DNA from: Desulfacinum sp.
Lineage (GTDB): Bacteria > Desulfobacterota > Syntrophobacteria > Syntrophobacterales > DSM-9756
Length of the DNA stretch: 64,000 nucleotides
NCBI GenBank assembly: GCA_014359885.1
Contig: JACIYN010000002.1
Span: 62,001-126,000 of the forward strand
Direction: 5' to 3'
Shown here: positions 9,133 through 20,378 of the stretch, one piece after another
Numbering within the stretch: the stretch's first letter is position 1
How the letters are laid out: each line of letters starts with the position of its first letter
Program-made: the position numbers and the translations under genes
Notes under the pieces: generated by a model
The model's database searches: none
Told to the model about the DNA's origin: nothing
Seen by the model: only the letters and a program-made list of their open reading frames with translations

Positions 9133-9885
9133 TTATGAGGCCACGGACAGCACGTCCGGGCCGTTGGCCGTGATGGCCACCGTATGCTCGAAATGGGCGG
9201 AAAGTTTCCGATCCACGGTGACCGCCGTCCACTGATCGTCCAGGATCTCGATGTCCGGCCGGCCCTGGTTGATCATGGGCTCGATGGCCAGAACCATCCC
9301 CGCCTGCAGCTTCACACCGCGCCCCGGGGGCCCGTAGTTGGGGATCTGAGGACTCTCGTGCAGATTCCTTCCAATACCGTGTCCAACAAATTCCCGCACG
9401 ACAGAAAATCCGTGTTTTTCCACGTGGGCCTGAACCGCATGGGAGATGTCCGAAAGGCGGTTGCCCACCATCGCCTTGGCGATTGCCTTATCCAGAGCTT
9501 CCCGGGTCACGCGGCACAGTCTGAGAGCACTCTCGTCGATCTGCCCCACCGGAATGGTGACGGCCGCATCCCCGTAGTAACCGTCCACGATCACTCCGAA
9601 GTCGATGCTGATGATGTCCCCTTCCTGGAGCACCCGCTTCTTGGACGGCATGCCATGGACCACTTCCTCGTTCACGGACGTGCACAGGGCGTAGGGAAAT
9701 CCGTGGTAGCCCTTGAAGGCCGGCTTGGCCCCGCGGGCCTCCGCCAGCTCTTCACTCATGGCGTTGAGGTCCCATGTGGTCACGCCCGGCTCCACAGTTT
9801 CTTCCAACCGGGCCAAAACCTCGGCCACAATGCGGCACGCCTTACGGATCTTTTCGATCTCTTCCTGGGTCTTGAGAATAATCAA
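9133..9885 (-). CDS. map: Methionine aminopeptidase type I, TTG start
   Basis: This 250-residue enzyme removes the initiator Met from nascent proteins. The five metal ligands are in place: D95 (SIDFG), D106 (YYGDAA), H169 (VGHGIG), E202 (IEPM) and E233 (HFEHT). It lacks the N-terminal zinc-finger extension of some type I enzymes. The start is TTG at 9885 (IILKTQEEIEKIRKA follows) with GAGG 5 nt upstream. It lies 8 bp after adk, the common secY-adk-map-infA order. Confidence 0.97.
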   Translation of the reverse strand: MIILKTQEEIEKIRKACRIVAEVLARLEETVEPGVTTWDLNAMSEELAEARGAKPAFKGYHGFPYALCTSVNEEVVHGMPSKKRVLQEGDIISIDFGVIVDGYYGDAAVTIPVGQIDESALRLCRVTREALDKAIAKAMVGNRLSDISHAVQAHVEKHGFSVVREFVGHGIGRNLHESPQIPNYGPPGRGVKLQAGMVLAIEPMINQGRPDIEILDDQWTAVTVDRKLSAHFEHTVAITANGPDVLSVAS

Positions 9886-9893
9886 AACAACCT

Positions 9894-10622
<729 letters not shown>

Positions 10623-10645
10623 TTATCTCTTCTTTCTCGGCGGGC

Positions 10646-11953
10646 CTAGCGCCGTCCCCGGATCCGCCCGCTTTTCAAGAAGCCTTCATAGTGACGCGTG
10701 AGCATGTGCGCCTCGATCTGGCCCACCGTGTCCATGGCCACGCCCACCACAATCAACAGGGCCGTCCCCCCGAAGTAGAAGGGCACGTTGAAGTTCTGGA
10801 TGAGCAGCGTGGGCAGAACACACACGGCCGAGACGTAGATGGCGCCGCCCAGGGTGATCCGGCTCAGCACCTTGTCGATATATTCCGCCGTGGGCCGTCC
10901 CGGGCGGATGCCCGGAATGAAGCCGCCGTACTTCTTCATGTTATCGGCCACATCCACGGGGTTGAAGACGATGGCCGTGTAGAAGTAGCAGAAGAAGATG
11001 ATGAACCCCACATACAACACGGAGTAGAGCCAGTGGCCGGGCATGAGCATGTTGGCCACGTTCTGCACCCAGGGAACCTGGATGAAGTTGGCCACCGTGG
11101 CCGGAAACATGATGATGGACGAGGCGAAGATGGGCGGGATCACCCCGGAAGTGTTGATCTTCAGGGGAAGATGCGTGCTTTGGCCTCCGTACATCCTGCG
11201 GCCCACCACCCGCTTGGCGTACTGCACCGGGATGCGCCGCTGCCCCCGTTCCATGTGGACGATGAAGGCCACCACGGCCACCATGAGGATCAGGAGCACC
11301 AGGATCTTGAAGAGGCTCATCTCCCCGGTTTCCATAAGCCTCGCGGTGTTGACCACGGCTCCGGGCATTCCGGCCACGATTCCGGCGAAAATGATGAGCG
11401 AAATTCCGTTTCCGATCCCGCGCTCGGTGATCTGCTCTCCCAGCCACATGATAAAGGCCGTTCCGGCCGTGAGCGTGATCACGGTCACCAGCCGAAATCC
11501 CCATCCGGGATGGAGAACCACCGGCTCGCCGCCCGGCCCCGTCATTCCTTCGAGACCGAAGGCGATCCCGAAGCCTTGGATGATGCTGAGCACCACCGTG
11601 CCGTAGCGCGTGTATTGGGTGATCTTCTTACGGCCCGCTTCGCCTTCCTTGCTCAGCCGCTCCAGGTGGGGGATCACCACGGTGAGCAGCTGCAAGATGA
11701 TGGACGCACTGATGTAGGGCATGATCCCCAGCGCGAAAACAGACAACTGCTCCAGCGCCCCTCCGGAAAACATGTTGAACAGCCCCAGAAGTGTCCCCTG
11801 GGCGGCGCTGAAAAAGGCGGCCAAGGCTTCCCGGTTGATTCCGGGCGTCGGTATATGAACCCCTACTCTATAAACTGCAAGAAGAAGCAGGGTGGCCCCG
11901 ATCCTCTTCTTCAGCTCCGGGATCTTGCCAATATTTTGAAAACCTGTCAGCAC
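10646..11953 (-). CDS. secY: Protein translocase subunit SecY
   Basis: This 435-residue protein is the channel core of the Sec translocon. It has ten expected membrane segments and signatures such as TPGINREAL near the first loop, the [11 protein letters not shown] segment and [25 protein letters not shown] before the last helices. The start is probably GTG at 11953 ([16 protein letters not shown] follows). It lies 18 bp downstream of rplO in the spc operon, its normal place. SecE, its partner, is encoded upstream at 35354-35710. Confidence 0.98.
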   Translation of the reverse strand: MLTGFQNIGKIPELKKRIGATLLLLAVYRVGVHIPTPGINREALAAFFSAAQGTLLGLFNMFSGGALEQLSVFALGIMPYISASIILQLLTVVIPHLERLSKEGEAGRKKITQYTRYGTVVLSIIQGFGIAFGLEGMTGPGGEPVVLHPGWGFRLVTVITLTAGTAFIMWLGEQITERGIGNGISLIIFAGIVAGMPGAVVNTARLMETGEMSLFKILVLLILMVAVVAFIVHMERGQRRIPVQYAKRVVGRRMYGGQSTHLPLKINTSGVIPPIFASSIIMFPATVANFIQVPWVQNVANMLMPGHWLYSVLYVGFIIFFCYFYTAIVFNPVDVADNMKKYGGFIPGIRPGRPTAEYIDKVLSRITLGGAIYVSAVCVLPTLLIQNFNVPFYFGGTALLIVVGVAMDTVGQIEAHMLTRHYEGFLKSGRIRGRR

Positions 11954-11971
11954 GCTCCGCTTCCCCTTCCC

Positions 11972-12412
11972 TTAGAGCAGCTCCACCTTGCCCCCGGCCG
12001 CCTCCATCTTCGCCACCGCCGAGGCGCTGGCCTTGTGGACGCGCAGGGTGATACCCGATGCCGCCTCTCCGTTTCCAAGAAGCTTCACCAGCTTGGCGTT
12101 CTTCCGCACCAAGCCGGCCGCCTTGAGTTCTTCGGGCCCCACCACGGCTCCCGCCTCAAAGCGCCCCAAGTCGCCCACGTTGACCACCTGGTATTCGGTC
12201 CGGAAAAGATTGTGAAATCCCCTCTTGGGCACCCGGCGCTGCAACGGCATCTGGCCGCCCTCGAACCAGGGAGGCACACCGCCGCCGGACCGGGACTTCT
12301 GGCCCTTGGTGCCCCGGCCGGCCGTCTTGCCAAGGCCCGACCCCGAGCCCCGGCCGACACGTTTCTTGTTCTTCTTCGCACCCGTTGCGGGCTTCAGTTC
12401 GTTCAGTCGCAT
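11972..12412 (-). CDS. rplO: Ribosomal protein uL15
   Basis: uL15 is a late-assembly 50S protein. The 146 residues from the ATG at 12412 begin [22 protein letters not shown], with the Gly-rich [15 protein letters not shown] stretch and the [11 protein letters not shown] segment. An in-frame GTG 12 nt upstream (12424) is possible, since GGAAGG spans that position, but family N-termini favour the ATG. It lies between rpmD and secY. Confidence 0.97.
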   Translation of the reverse strand: MRLNELKPATGAKKNKKRVGRGSGSGLGKTAGRGTKGQKSRSGGGVPPWFEGGQMPLQRRVPKRGFHNLFRTEYQVVNVGDLGRFEAGAVVGPEELKAAGLVRKNAKLVKLLGNGEAASGITLRVHKASASAVAKMEAAGGKVELL

Positions 12413-12443
12413 CGTCCTTACCACCTTCCACAGTCAGCCGAGC

Positions 12444-12626
12444 TTACGCTTCGCTCACTTCCACCAAGTGGTTGACCTTCTTGACGGCACCCACGACGGG
12501 CGGGGTGGCGTACAGGGTCACTTCCTTGTGCATCTTCGTCAGCCCCAGCGCCTTCAAAATCTTGCGGTGCTTTTCCGGGCGCCCGATGGGGCTTCGAACA
12601 AGCTTCACCTTAATGGGCTTTGCCAT
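12444..12626 (-). CDS. rpmD: Ribosomal protein uL30
   Basis: This 60-residue protein has the uL30 core VKLVRSPIGRPEKHRKILKALGL, followed by TPPVVGAVKKVNHLVEV. It sits on the 50S near the 5S rRNA-facing side. The ATG at 12626 is 19 bp after the rpsE stop codon, with a GGAGGAAG site close upstream. Confidence 0.97.
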   Translation of the reverse strand: MAKPIKVKLVRSPIGRPEKHRKILKALGLTKMHKEVTLYATPPVVGAVKKVNHLVEVSEA

Positions 12627-12645
12627 GGGTCTTCCTCCTGCCGTG

Positions 12646-13179
12646 CTAGGCTCGCAGCTCGTTCACGTCCATGCCGCGAATCCTGGCGATCTGTTCCGGG
12701 CTGCGCAGCGCCTTGAGCCCCGCCAGGGTGGCCTTCACCACATTGTGGGGATTGCGCGAGCCCAGGCACTTGGTGAGCACGTCGCTCACGCCCAAGGCTT
12801 CCATGATGGCACGCACAGCCCCGCCGGCGATCACACCGGTACCGGGGGAGGCCGGCTTCAACACCACGCTGGAAGCTCCGAACCGCCCCAGCACCTCATG
12901 GGGCAGGGTCCCGTCCATGAGGGGAACCTGGAACATGTCGCGCTTGGCCGCTTCCAGACCCTTGCGGATGGCTTCCGGAACCTCGTTGGCCTTGCCCAGG
13001 GCAAAGCCCACCCGGCCGTTGCCGTCGCCCACCACGACGATGGCGCTGAAGGAAAAGCGGCGTCCGCCCTTCACAACCTTGGCGACGCGGCTGATGTGAA
13101 CGATCTTGTCAATCAATTGGACTTCGTTGGACTCCAGAGCTGCCAAGTTATGCCTCCTCTTCCCTTTCTCGGGTCCCAT
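12646..13179 (-). CDS. rpsE: Ribosomal protein uS5
   Basis: This 177-residue 30S protein acts in decoding fidelity and mRNA unwinding. The double-stranded RNA-binding part has [24 protein letters not shown], followed by [20 protein letters not shown] and the [19 protein letters not shown] loop. The ATG shares its A with the TGA of rplR (TGATG), so the two are translationally coupled; GGAG lies 7 nt upstream. The N-terminus has a short basic extension before the conserved domain. Confidence 0.97.
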   Translation of the reverse strand: MGPEKGKRRHNLAALESNEVQLIDKIVHISRVAKVVKGGRRFSFSAIVVVGDGNGRVGFALGKANEVPEAIRKGLEAAKRDMFQVPLMDGTLPHEVLGRFGASSVVLKPASPGTGVIAGGAVRAIMEALGVSDVLTKCLGSRNPHNVVKATLAGLKALRSPEQIARIRGMDVNELRA

Positions 13180-13553
13180 CAGAACTCCAGACCGGCGGCC
13201 CGGGCACCATCGGCAAGGGCTCGCACCCGCCCATGGTAGATGAACCCGTTGCGGTCGAAGACCACCCTCTTGATGCCCTTTTCCAGGGCCTTCTTGGCCA
13301 CCAGTTGTCCCACTTTCTCTGCCGCGCCGATCTTGCCCTTCGGTTCCTCGTCCAGATTCTTGAATTCCGGAGACAGCGTGGAGGCGGCCGCCAGGGTGAC
13401 GCCGGCGGTGTCGTCGATCACCTGGGCGTAGATGTGCTTGGCACTCCGGTAGACGGTCAGCCGCGGCCGATCCGGTGTCCCTTCAATCCTTCCGCGGATT
13501 CTCTTCTTCCGCTTCAGTCGAGCGACCACTCTCGGATGTGTTTTCGATCCCAT
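13179..13553 (-). CDS. rplR: Ribosomal protein uL18
   Basis: uL18 binds 5S rRNA in the central protuberance. The 124 residues include [34 protein letters not shown] and the C-terminal [19 protein letters not shown], both diagnostic. Its stop codon overlaps the rpsE start by one base. It follows rplF by 11 bp. Confidence 0.98.
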   Translation of the reverse strand: MGSKTHPRVVARLKRKKRIRGRIEGTPDRPRLTVYRSAKHIYAQVIDDTAGVTLAAASTLSPEFKNLDEEPKGKIGAAEKVGQLVAKKALEKGIKRVVFDRNGFIYHGRVRALADGARAAGLEF

Positions 13554-13564
13554 TGTCTCAACCC

Positions 13565-14104
13565 CTATTTCTTGCCGGTCTTACCGGCCTTGCGTCGGAC
13601 CTGTTCGTCGGCGTACCGAATTCCCTTGCCCTTGTAGGGCTCCACAGGCCGGAGGCCCCGGATGTTGGCCGCCGTCTGCCCCAACAGCTCCCGATCGATC
13701 CCTTCCAGGCGGATGACGTTCTGCTTTTCCACCGTGGCCTGGATCCCCTGGGGCAGGGTGTAGTTGATGGGGTGCGAATACCCCAAGGTCAGGTTCAGGA
13801 CGTTGTTGTTCACATCGGCGCGGTAGCCCACCCCGTGGATCTCCAACACCTTGGTAAATCCCTGACTGACCCCCACCACCATGTTGCTCACGAGAGCCCG
13901 GACCAGGCCGTGCAGGGCCCTGGACTGACGTGCATCGTCTTTCCTGCGGACCACGATCCGGCCTTCTTCCACGGCCACGTCTATCTCTTTCGGCAACTGC
14001 CGGCTCAAGGTCCCCTTGGGGCCCTTCACCGTAATCGTCGCACCGTCCAGTTTCACATCCACCCCCTTAGGGATGGGGACGGGGTTTTTGCCCACACGAG
14101 ACAT
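13565..14104 (-). CDS. rplF: Ribosomal protein uL6
   Basis: The 179-residue protein starts [17 protein letters not shown] at 14104. The two repeated folds carry the [13 protein letters not shown] and [21 protein letters not shown] segments, and the C-terminal [19 protein letters not shown] ends the protein. It binds near the sarcin-ricin loop. The frame stays open to 14194, but the extension is not L6-like and overlaps the rpsH terminus. Confidence 0.98.
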   Translation of the reverse strand: MSRVGKNPVPIPKGVDVKLDGATITVKGPKGTLSRQLPKEIDVAVEEGRIVVRRKDDARQSRALHGLVRALVSNMVVGVSQGFTKVLEIHGVGYRADVNNNVLNLTLGYSHPINYTLPQGIQATVEKQNVIRLEGIDRELLGQTAANIRGLRPVEPYKGKGIRYADEQVRRKAGKTGKK

Positions 14105-14178
14105 CTTGCATCTCCTTGTCTTGACTCCTGAAAACGGCCATCCAAAAGCCCGCGGTAAGCCCCTCGCGGCCAGGGCGG

Positions 14179-14577
14179 TTACCACACCTGGCACAGCAGC
14201 TCTCCGCCGACGCCTTCCTTCCGGGCCTGCTTGTCGGTCATCACGCCCTTCGACGTGGAAAGGATCGAGATGCCCATCCCGTTCAAGACCCGAGGGATTT
14301 CCGTGGATCCCACGTAGATGCGCCGGCTGGGCTTGCTCACGCGCTTCATGTCCGTGATGGCCGCCTCGCGGTCGGGACCGTACTTCAGGTGGATCCTCAG
14401 CACGCCCTGCTTGTTGTCCTTGATCACCTTGTAGTGCTTGATGTAGCCCTCTTCTTTCAGGATCCGCGCCAACTCCGTCTTGAGGCGTGAAGCCGGGATG
14501 TCCACCTTATCGAAGCGCGCCCGATGGGCGTTTTTGATCCTTGTCAGAAAATCGGCAATCGGATCGGTCATCACCAT
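14179..14577 (-). CDS. rpsH: Ribosomal protein uS8
   Basis: uS8 binds the central domain of 16S rRNA and in E. coli represses the spc operon. The 132 residues include [20 protein letters not shown] and the C-terminal [20 protein letters not shown] with the conserved STSKG loop. AAGGAG lies about 8 nt before the ATG at 14577; an ATG two codons later is an alternative. It follows rpsN by 28 bp. Confidence 0.98.
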   Translation of the reverse strand: MVMTDPIADFLTRIKNAHRARFDKVDIPASRLKTELARILKEEGYIKHYKVIKDNKQGVLRIHLKYGPDREAAITDMKRVSKPSRRIYVGSTEIPRVLNGMGISILSTSKGVMTDKQARKEGVGGELLCQVW

Positions 14578-14605
14578 GAGGTATTCTCCTTCTCCTCCCA
14601 GCCAC

Positions 14606-14791
14606 CTACCAACTGGCCTTGGTCACGCCAGGGAGTTCGCCGTTCAGCGCCATATTGCGGAAACAGATACGGCACATCCCGAACTTTCGCAGAAACGCAC
14701 GGGGCCTTCCACACAGCGGGCAACGATTGTAGGCCCGAACCTGGAACTTCGGCGGGCGCTGCGCTTTTGCCATCATCGATTTCTTAGCCAA
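14606..14791 (-). CDS. rpsN: Ribosomal protein uS14, zinc type, TTG start
   Basis: The 61 residues form the short zinc-binding type of S14: C24-x2-C27 and C40-x2-C43 in [10 protein letters not shown] and GMCRICFRN, ending LPGVTKASW. The start is TTG at 14791 with GGAGG 5 nt upstream, giving [11 protein letters not shown], which matches family N-termini; the internal ATGs would cut it short. S14 lies in the 30S head. Confidence 0.97.
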   Translation of the reverse strand: MAKKSMMAKAQRPPKFQVRAYNRCPLCGRPRAFLRKFGMCRICFRNMALNGELPGVTKASW

Positions 14792-14814
14792 GGCTGCCTC
14801 CTCTGACCCTTCCT

Positions 14815-15354
14815 CTACTTCCTGAACGGCATGCCCAGCAGACCGAGAAGCTCACGGGCTTCCTCGTCCGTCTTGGCTGTCGTCACGATCGTGATGTTCA
14901 TTCCCTTGATCTTGTCGATCTTGTCGTAGTCGATCTCGGGGAAAATGATTTGTTCCTTGATACCCAGCGTGTAGTTGCCCCGCCCGTCGAAGGATTTGGG
15001 CGATACGCCGCGAAAGTCGCGAACGCGGGGCAAGGCGATGTTCACGAGCTTGTCGAAAAACTCGTACATCCGATCTTTACGCAGCGTCACCATGCAGCCG
15101 ATGGGCATGCCCTTGCGGAGCTTGAAGGCGGCGATGCTCAACCGCGCTCGGGTGATCACCGGTTTCTGGCCGCTGATGAGGGCCAGCTCTTCGGACGCCG
15201 TTTCCAGGACCTTGACGTTTTGAATCGCCTCGCCCAGCCCCATGTTGAGCACGATCTTGCTCAGCCTCGGGATCTGCATGGGGCTCTTGTACTGGAATTT
15301 TTCCGCCAATTGCGGTGCGATTTCCTTCGCATACAGTTCGCGTAAACGAGCCAT
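14815..15354 (-). CDS. rplE: Ribosomal protein uL5
   Basis: uL5 binds 5S rRNA and contacts P-site tRNA. From the ATG at 15354 it has 179 residues: [58 protein letters not shown] and the terminal [18 protein letters not shown] segment (here [19 protein letters not shown]). A longer frame to 15411 is not family-like. It lies between rplX and rpsN. Confidence 0.98.
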   Translation of the reverse strand: MARLRELYAKEIAPQLAEKFQYKSPMQIPRLSKIVLNMGLGEAIQNVKVLETASEELALISGQKPVITRARLSIAAFKLRKGMPIGCMVTLRKDRMYEFFDKLVNIALPRVRDFRGVSPKSFDGRGNYTLGIKEQIIFPEIDYDKIDKIKGMNITIVTTAKTDEEARELLGLLGMPFRK

Positions 15355-15386
15355 TCGTTCCTCCACTCCGCCCGTCGTCGTGGACG

Positions 15387-15719
15387 TCACCCGTCGATGA
15401 CTTCGCCGCACTTCTTGCAGAATCGCACCTTGCGGCCGTCTTCCAGGGTCTTATAGCCCACACGGGTCGGATCCGTGCACTTGGAACAGATCAACATGAG
15501 ATTGGAAATGTGAATAGGGGCTTCCTTCTCCACGATTCCACCCTGCCGGCTGTAGGCACCGGGGCGCATGTGGCGTTTGACCATGTTGAGCTTTTCCACG
15601 ATGGCCCTGTCCTTCTTGGGCAAAATCCGAAGCACCTTGCCCGATTTGCCCTTCTCCTTGCCGGCAATCACCATCACCGTATCGTTCTTCTTAATGCGGT
15701 ACTTTTTTGCCACAGCCAT
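15387..15719 (-). CDS. rplX: Ribosomal protein uL24
   Basis: This 110-residue protein has a KOW motif near its N-terminus ([24 protein letters not shown]) and a C-terminal pair of Cys couples, C-S-K-C and C-K-K-C, which may bind zinc. uL24 starts 50S assembly and lies beside the tunnel exit. It follows rplN by 23 bp. Confidence 0.98.
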   Translation of the reverse strand: MAVAKKYRIKKNDTVMVIAGKEKGKSGKVLRILPKKDRAIVEKLNMVKRHMRPGAYSRQGGIVEKEAPIHISNLMLICSKCTDPTRVGYKTLEDGRKVRFCKKCGEVIDG

Positions 15720-15742
15720 TTTCGACTTTCTCCGTTACCCCG

Positions 15743-16111
15743 CTAGAGAACTTCCGGAGCGAGCGAGATGATCTTCATGAACTGCTTGGCGCGCAGTTCG
15801 CGGGCCACGGGGCCGAAGATGCGGGTCCCGATGGGCTCCCTGGCCGCATTGATCAGTACGGCGGAATTGTCATCGAACTTGATGTAGGATCCGTCCGGGC
15901 GGCGGACTTCCTTCTTGGTACGCACCACCACGGCCTTGAGTACGTCGCCCTTCTTCACCTTGGAATTGGGGATGGCCTCCTTGACCGACACCACGATGAT
16001 GTCGCCCACGGTGGCGTACCGTTTCCGTGATCCGCCAAGCACCTTGATGCAATACAGCCGCTTCGCTCCGGAGTTGTCGGCGGCAGTCAGTTGCGTTTCT
16101 GCCTGGATCAT
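15743..16111 (-). CDS. rplN: Ribosomal protein uL14
   Basis: The 122 residues are highly typical: [42 protein letters not shown] and [20 protein letters not shown]. uL14 sits at the subunit interface and binds the silencing factor RsfS in many bacteria. It starts at the ATG at 16111, after rpsQ. Confidence 0.99.
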   Translation of the reverse strand: MIQAETQLTAADNSGAKRLYCIKVLGGSRKRYATVGDIIVVSVKEAIPNSKVKKGDVLKAVVVRTKKEVRRPDGSYIKFDDNSAVLINAAREPIGTRIFGPVARELRAKQFMKIISLAPEVL

Positions 16112-16175
16112 CTTGAACTCCCTTCAATCGCTCGTCACAGCCCGGCCGCCGTGCGGCCGCCGCCGTCTCGGGAAC

Positions 16176-16439
16176 TTACACTGCAGCCCGTTCCAGAATC
16201 TTGACCACGACCCAGTGCTTGGTCTTGCTCAGCGGGCGGCTTTCCTGAATCACGACGCGATCGCCCACGCGGCATTCGTTGGTCTCGTCGTGCGCCTTGA
16301 ACTTGTTCCGCCGGCGGACGTACTTTCCGTACAGCGGGTGTTTCACCAGGCGCTCGACACTCACCACCACCGTCTTGTTCATCTTGTCGCTGACGACCGT
16401 GCCGACGCGGGTCTTCCTGTTCGTCTTACGCTCTTCCAT
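16176..16439 (-). CDS. rpsQ: Ribosomal protein uS17
   Basis: uS17 is an early 30S assembly protein with an OB fold. From the ATG at 16439 there are 87 residues: [34 protein letters not shown], then [35 protein letters not shown] is 7 nt from this ATG but only 1 nt from the ATG at 16445, so 16439 is preferred. Confidence 0.97.
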   Translation of the reverse strand: MEERKTNRKTRVGTVVSDKMNKTVVVSVERLVKHPLYGKYVRRRNKFKAHDETNECRVGDRVVIQESRPLSKTKHWVVVKILERAAV

Positions 16440-16451
16440 TGACATGCCTCT

Positions 16452-16652
16452 TTAAGCCTCGCTGACGCTTTGCTTTTCTCGCAATACGGTCAACACCCGC
16501 GCAATGTTGCGCTTGTGGTGTTTGAGCTGCGCGGTGTTTTCCAACTGCCCGGTCGCATGCTGGAACTTGAGATTGAAGAGCGACTCGCGCAACTCCCCCA
16601 GCTTTTGCTGAAGCTCTTCCACGCTCATTTCTCGAAGGCTCGCTGCTTTCAT
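16452..16652 (-). CDS. rpmC: Ribosomal protein uL29
   Basis: This 66-residue two-helix protein ([29 protein letters not shown], then [22 protein letters not shown]) sits by the tunnel exit and helps dock SRP and trigger factor. Its ATG overlaps the rplP stop by 4 bp (ATGA). A longer in-frame start at 16715 would run back into rplP and has no family support. Confidence 0.97.
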   Translation of the reverse strand: MKAASLREMSVEELQQKLGELRESLFNLKFQHATGQLENTAQLKHHKRNIARVLTVLREKQSVSEA

Positions 16653-17065
16653 AGGACATCCTGCCTCGACACAAATCGCGTTGCCACCGGAAGCTTGTGG
16701 GAAGCCAGACGGCACGCTTCGCGGGCCACTTCCTCAGGCACGCCCTTCAGTTCGTAAAGAATACGGCCGGGTTTGACGATGGCCACCCACATCTCCGGCG
16801 AACCCTTCCCTTTACCCATGCGGGTTTCCGCCGGCTTCTTGGTGATGGGCTTGTCCGGGAAGATCCGAATCCACAGCTTCCCGCCGCGTTTTACGTACCG
16901 CGTGATGGCGACACGCGCCGCTTCGATCTGGCGGGACGTGATTCTTCCGGCCTCCAACGCCTTGATGCCGTAGTCACCGAAGTTCAGGTTGCTGCCGCGA
17001 TACGCCGTCCCTTTCATGCGGCCTTTCTGCTGCTTGCGGTATTTGACTCGTTTTGGCGCTAACAT
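16649..17065 (-). CDS. rplP: Ribosomal protein uL16
   Basis: The 138-residue protein begins [19 protein letters not shown] and has [34 protein letters not shown], then [24 protein letters not shown]. uL16 organises the A-site tRNA region of the 50S. It overlaps rpmC by 4 bp and follows rpsC by 86 bp. Confidence 0.99.
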   Translation of the reverse strand: MLAPKRVKYRKQQKGRMKGTAYRGSNLNFGDYGIKALEAGRITSRQIEAARVAITRYVKRGGKLWIRIFPDKPITKKPAETRMGKGKGSPEMWVAIVKPGRILYELKGVPEEVAREACRLASHKLPVATRFVSRQDVL

Positions 17066-17151
17066 TCTGCAACTCCTCTGTCATTCCAATCGCGGCGAAG
17101 GTCATCGTCGCCCGTCCCAGGGCGACGAAGCTGGGACTGGGATTCGGGCGC

Positions 17152-17778
17152 CTACGGCAGCACTTCGCCCTTGAAGATCCACACCTTGACGCCGATCACG
17201 CCGTAGGTGGTCTTGGCCGTAGCCACCGCGTAGTCGATGTCCGCGCGCAGCGTGTGCAAGGGGACCCGACCTTCGCGGTACCACTCACGGCGGGCCATTT
17301 CCGCACCGCCGAGCCGCCCGGCGCAGGCCACGCGCACGCCCTTGGCGCCGAACTTCAGGGCCGATGTGACCGCCCGCTTCATGGCCCTTCGGAAAGCCAC
17401 GCGCCGTTCCAGCTGCAAAGCGATGTTTTCGGCCACCAGGGTGGCATCCAGCTCCGGACGGCGGACTTCCTGGATGTCGATGAGCATCTCCCGCTGGAAT
17501 TTCTTTTCCAGGTCACGGCGCAACGCTTCGATCTCGGCGCCCTTCTTTCCGATCACGATGCCGGGACGGGCCGTATGGATTCGAATCTTGGCCCGGTTGG
17601 CCGCCCGCTCGATCTCGATTTTGGCAATGCCGGCATGGTAGAGCCGCTTCTTGATGAACTCGCGGATCTTGCGATCCTCATATGCCAGCTTGGCGTAGTC
17701 CTTCGTGGCAAACCATTTGGAATCCCACGTCTTGATGACGCCCAGACGGAAACCTATGGGGTGTACCTTCTGTCCCAA
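17152..17778 (-). CDS. rpsC: Ribosomal protein uS3, TTG start
   Basis: The 208-residue protein has the KH domain segment [24 protein letters not shown] (around 70-95), the [31 protein letters not shown] region and the C-terminal [15 protein letters not shown]. It lines the mRNA entry channel and has helicase activity on mRNA. The start is TTG at 17778, giving the canonical [12 protein letters not shown], with GGAGG 6 nt upstream. A 108-bp gap separates it from rplV, unusually long for this operon, and I see no ORF there. Confidence 0.98.
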   Translation of the reverse strand: MGQKVHPIGFRLGVIKTWDSKWFATKDYAKLAYEDRKIREFIKKRLYHAGIAKIEIERAANRAKIRIHTARPGIVIGKKGAEIEALRRDLEKKFQREMLIDIQEVRRPELDATLVAENIALQLERRVAFRRAMKRAVTSALKFGAKGVRVACAGRLGGAEMARREWYREGRVPLHTLRADIDYAVATAKTTYGVIGVKVWIFKGEVLP

Positions 17779-17886
17779 ACTTCACCTCCGCGCTTGTTGA
17801 ATCTTTCGATTCCCTTTCTCGGCCCCGCAGCGGTCCCACGGGCGCTCCTCGGGAAAGAGGCCTCCAAGCCTCCCAATGACCGTTGG

Positions 17887-18219
17887 TTACCTTTCCCCCA
17901 GCACCACCGTGATATGGCTGGTGCGCTTCAGAATCTGGGTGGCCCGGCCCATGGCCCGAGGCCTCCAGCGCTTCAGCCGCGGCCCCTCGTTCACGTAGAC
18001 GGCCTTGACATACAGGGTGTCCATGTCCATGGCGTTGGTGTTTTCCGCATTGGCCATGGCGGACCGCAGGGTCTTGCTGATGAAGCGGGCCCCCTTTTTC
18101 GGGGTAAACTTCAATATTGTCAAGGCCTCACTCACGTTCTTGCTTCGAATGAGGTCGGCCACCAAGCGCGCTTTCCGGGGGGAAATCCGCAGATACTTGG
18201 ATACAGCCCTAACTTCCAT
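17887..18219 (-). CDS. rplV: Ribosomal protein uL22
   Basis: uL22 has a long hairpin that reaches into the exit tunnel. The 110 residues include AVSKYLRISPRKARLVADLIR, the FISKTLRSAMANAENTN helix and RGRPRLKRWRPRAMGR-like sequence near the hairpin tip (here GPRLKRWRPRAMGRATQI). The ATG at 18219 shares its A with the rpsS TGA; a GTG one codon upstream is also open. Confidence 0.98.
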   Translation of the reverse strand: MEVRAVSKYLRISPRKARLVADLIRSKNVSEALTILKFTPKKGARFISKTLRSAMANAENTNAMDMDTLYVKAVYVNEGPRLKRWRPRAMGRATQILKRTSHITVVLGER

Positions 18220-18506
18220 CACTTCTTCCCTTTCACCTTCGACTTCTTGTCACCTGCATGACCGTAGAAGGTCCTCGTGGGCGAGAATTCCCCCAGCTTG
18301 TGGCCCACCATGTTCTCCGTGATGAAAACGGGGATGAACTTTTTGCCGTTGTGCACGGCGATGGTCAGGCCCACGAAGTCCGGAAGGATGGTCGAACGGC
18401 GAGACCAGGTCTTGATCACCTTGCGATCACCGGTCTCCTTGGCCGTGAGGACCTTCCTCATCAGGTGGTCATCGACAAAGGGTCCCTTCTTCAAAGAGCG
18501 AGGCAC
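18219..18506 (-). CDS. rpsS: Ribosomal protein uS19, GTG start
   Basis: The 95-residue protein has [18 protein letters not shown] at the start and the [49 protein letters not shown] region split across its middle, all diagnostic. uS19 contacts A-site tRNA in the 30S head and forms a complex with S13. Its GTG start at 18506 follows rplB by 21 bp. Confidence 0.98.
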   Translation of the reverse strand: MPRSLKKGPFVDDHLMRKVLTAKETGDRKVIKTWSRRSTILPDFVGLTIAVHNGKKFIPVFITENMVGHKLGEFSPTRTFYGHAGDKKSKVKGKK

Positions 18507-18527
18507 CTTACCCTCCTTACCTTGACG

Positions 18528-19349
18528 CTACTTGCGGCGACGGATGATGAGTCGGTCGCTGTTCTTGGACTTGCGCGTTCTGTAACCCTTGGTGGGCTTG
18601 CCCCACGGCGTGCAGGGATGACGACCGCCGGAACTGCGGCCTTCGCCGCCGCCCATGGGATGGTCCACCGGGTTCATGGCCACGCCGCGCACCTTGGGAC
18701 GACGTCCCAGCCACCGGCTGCGCCCCGCCTTGCCCAGAGTGATGTTCTCGTGATCGATGTTGCCCACCTGGCCCACCGTGGCCTTGCACTTGATCGGCAC
18801 CATGCGCATTTCCCCGGACGGAAGCCGCAGTGTGCAGTAGCGCCCTTCCTTGGCCATCACCTGGGCGCCGGTGCCCGCCGACCGAACCAGCTGGCCGCCC
18901 TTGCCGGGGATCATCTCGATGTTGTGAACGATCGTACCCAGCGGCATGTTTTCCAAGGGCAGGCAATTGCCCGGCCGCACATCCACGTTGGTGCCCGTCA
19001 GGACCTGGTCGCCCACCTTCAGGCCCAGGGGCGCCAGGATGTAGCGTTTTTCGCCGTCCGCGTAGTGGAGCAGCGCAATACGCGCCGACCGGTTGGGATC
19101 GTATTCGATGGCCGCCACCTTGGCCGGCACGCCTTCCTTGTTGCGCTTGAAATCAATGATCCGATACCGCCTCTTGTGTCCCCCGCCGCGATGGCGCGCG
19201 GTAACACGACCGTTGGAATTGCGTCCGCCGGTCCTCTTCAAGGGCGCAAGCAGGCTCTTTTCCGGCTCCTTCTTGGTGATCTCCTCGAAGGTCGGATAGG
19301 TGATGAAGCGGGTACCGGCGCTTCTCGGTTTGACCTTTCTGATGCCCAT
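18528..19349 (-). CDS. rplB: Ribosomal protein uL2
   Basis: uL2 is needed for subunit joining and peptidyl transfer. It has 273 residues with [21 protein letters not shown] near 50-70, [18 protein letters not shown] near 150 and [21 protein letters not shown] with the functionally important His near 220-230. The ATG at 19349 starts [14 protein letters not shown]. It lies after rplW by 73 bp. Confidence 0.99.
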   Translation of the reverse strand: MGIRKVKPRSAGTRFITYPTFEEITKKEPEKSLLAPLKRTGGRNSNGRVTARHRGGGHKRRYRIIDFKRNKEGVPAKVAAIEYDPNRSARIALLHYADGEKRYILAPLGLKVGDQVLTGTNVDVRPGNCLPLENMPLGTIVHNIEMIPGKGGQLVRSAGTGAQVMAKEGRYCTLRLPSGEMRMVPIKCKATVGQVGNIDHENITLGKAGRSRWLGRRPKVRGVAMNPVDHPMGGGEGRSSGGRHPCTPWGKPTKGYRTRKSKNSDRLIIRRRK

Positions 19350-19422
19350 AGGTATCCCTCGTCAACTACTCACTCGGAGACAGTCCCACCCGCAGGCGGG
19401 CGCCACCCTTTATTTCGCAGAC

Positions 19423-19716
19423 CTAAACGCCCTCAAAGAACTCCACGCGCTGACCGGGTTTGATGGTCACAATGGCCTTCTTCCAATCCGGCGTCCTCGT
19501 CACCCAACGCCCCACACGCTTCGTCTTTCCCTTCATCCGAATGGTCCGAACTTCGAGCACGTCCACCTTGAAGATCCGTTCCACCGCTTCCTTGATCTCG
19601 ATCTTGTTGGCCCGGCGGTCCACTTCGAAGTGGAGCTTGTTCAAGAGCTCCTTTTCCGCTGTGCTCTTTTCGGTGATCAGGGGGCGTTTCAGAATTTGAT
19701 AAGCTTTGTCCGTCAT
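19423..19716 (-). CDS. rplW: Ribosomal protein uL23
   Basis: This 97-residue tunnel-exit protein docks SRP and trigger factor. It has [21 protein letters not shown], the [31 protein letters not shown] core and [17 protein letters not shown] C-terminus (here [15 protein letters not shown]). The ATG at 19716 overlaps the rplD stop codon by 4 bp, which fixes the start; the frame is open far upstream inside rplD but that is shadow. Confidence 0.98.
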   Translation of the reverse strand: MTDKAYQILKRPLITEKSTAEKELLNKLHFEVDRRANKIEIKEAVERIFKVDVLEVRTIRMKGKTKRVGRWVTRTPDWKKAIVTIKPGQRVEFFEGV

Positions 19717-20336
19717 GACCCCAAGGACTCCTCTATTTTGGCAATCGTTTCTTTGGTCAGGACGACGTTCCGATGATTGAGAAGGTCGTACACATTGAGG
19801 CCTTCCGAGCGCAACACCTTCACCGTGGGGATGTTGCGGGCGGATTTCTCCACCACGTCGTCCTGCCGGGCGATCACCACCAGGGGTTTGCTGAGCTCGA
19901 AGCGCTCCATCCAGGCGGCAAATTCCTTCGTCTTGATCTCCGGCAGGCTCAGCTGCTCCACAACGGTCAGCTCCCGATCCTGAAGCTTCTGGCTCAAGGC
20001 CATCTTCAAGGCCAATTTGCGGACCTTCTTGGGCACCTTCATTTCGTAGGAGCGCGGCTGCGGGCCATGCACCGTTCCGCCGCCCCGCCACAGAGGCGAT
20101 CGGATGGTTCCCACTCGGGCACGCCCCGTACCCTTCTGGCGCCACGGCTTGCGTCCGCCGCCGGAGACTTCGCTTCGGCCTTTGGTCTTCGCCGTTCCCG
20201 CTCGTCGCTTGGCCAGCTGGTAGAGCACCACCTCATGGAGCACATGGGGCTTGACCGGCACGGCGAAGATATCGTCGCGAAGCTCCATTTGCCCCACAAC
20301 CTGACGGTTCATATCGAAAATATCAATCGTAGGCAT
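19713..20336 (-). CDS. rplD: Ribosomal protein uL4
   Basis: uL4 extends a loop into the exit tunnel and in E. coli regulates the S10 operon. From the ATG at 20336 it has 207 residues: [16 protein letters not shown], the loop [38 protein letters not shown] and the C-terminal [13 protein letters not shown] lies 7 nt upstream. The stop codon overlaps rplW. Confidence 0.98.
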   Translation of the reverse strand: MPTIDIFDMNRQVVGQMELRDDIFAVPVKPHVLHEVVLYQLAKRRAGTAKTKGRSEVSGGGRKPWRQKGTGRARVGTIRSPLWRGGGTVHGPQPRSYEMKVPKKVRKLALKMALSQKLQDRELTVVEQLSLPEIKTKEFAAWMERFELSKPLVVIARQDDVVEKSARNIPTVKVLRSEGLNVYDLLNHRNVVLTKETIAKIEESLGS

Positions 20337-20378
20337 GACGTTACCTCTAGTCCTCCCAGGTTCTTCCGGCACGGAGCC

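Noticed and set aside
13565..14194. Longer uL6 starting at 14194
   Set aside because: The extra 30 residues are not L6-like and overlap the end of rpsH; the ATG at 14104 gives the family N-terminus.
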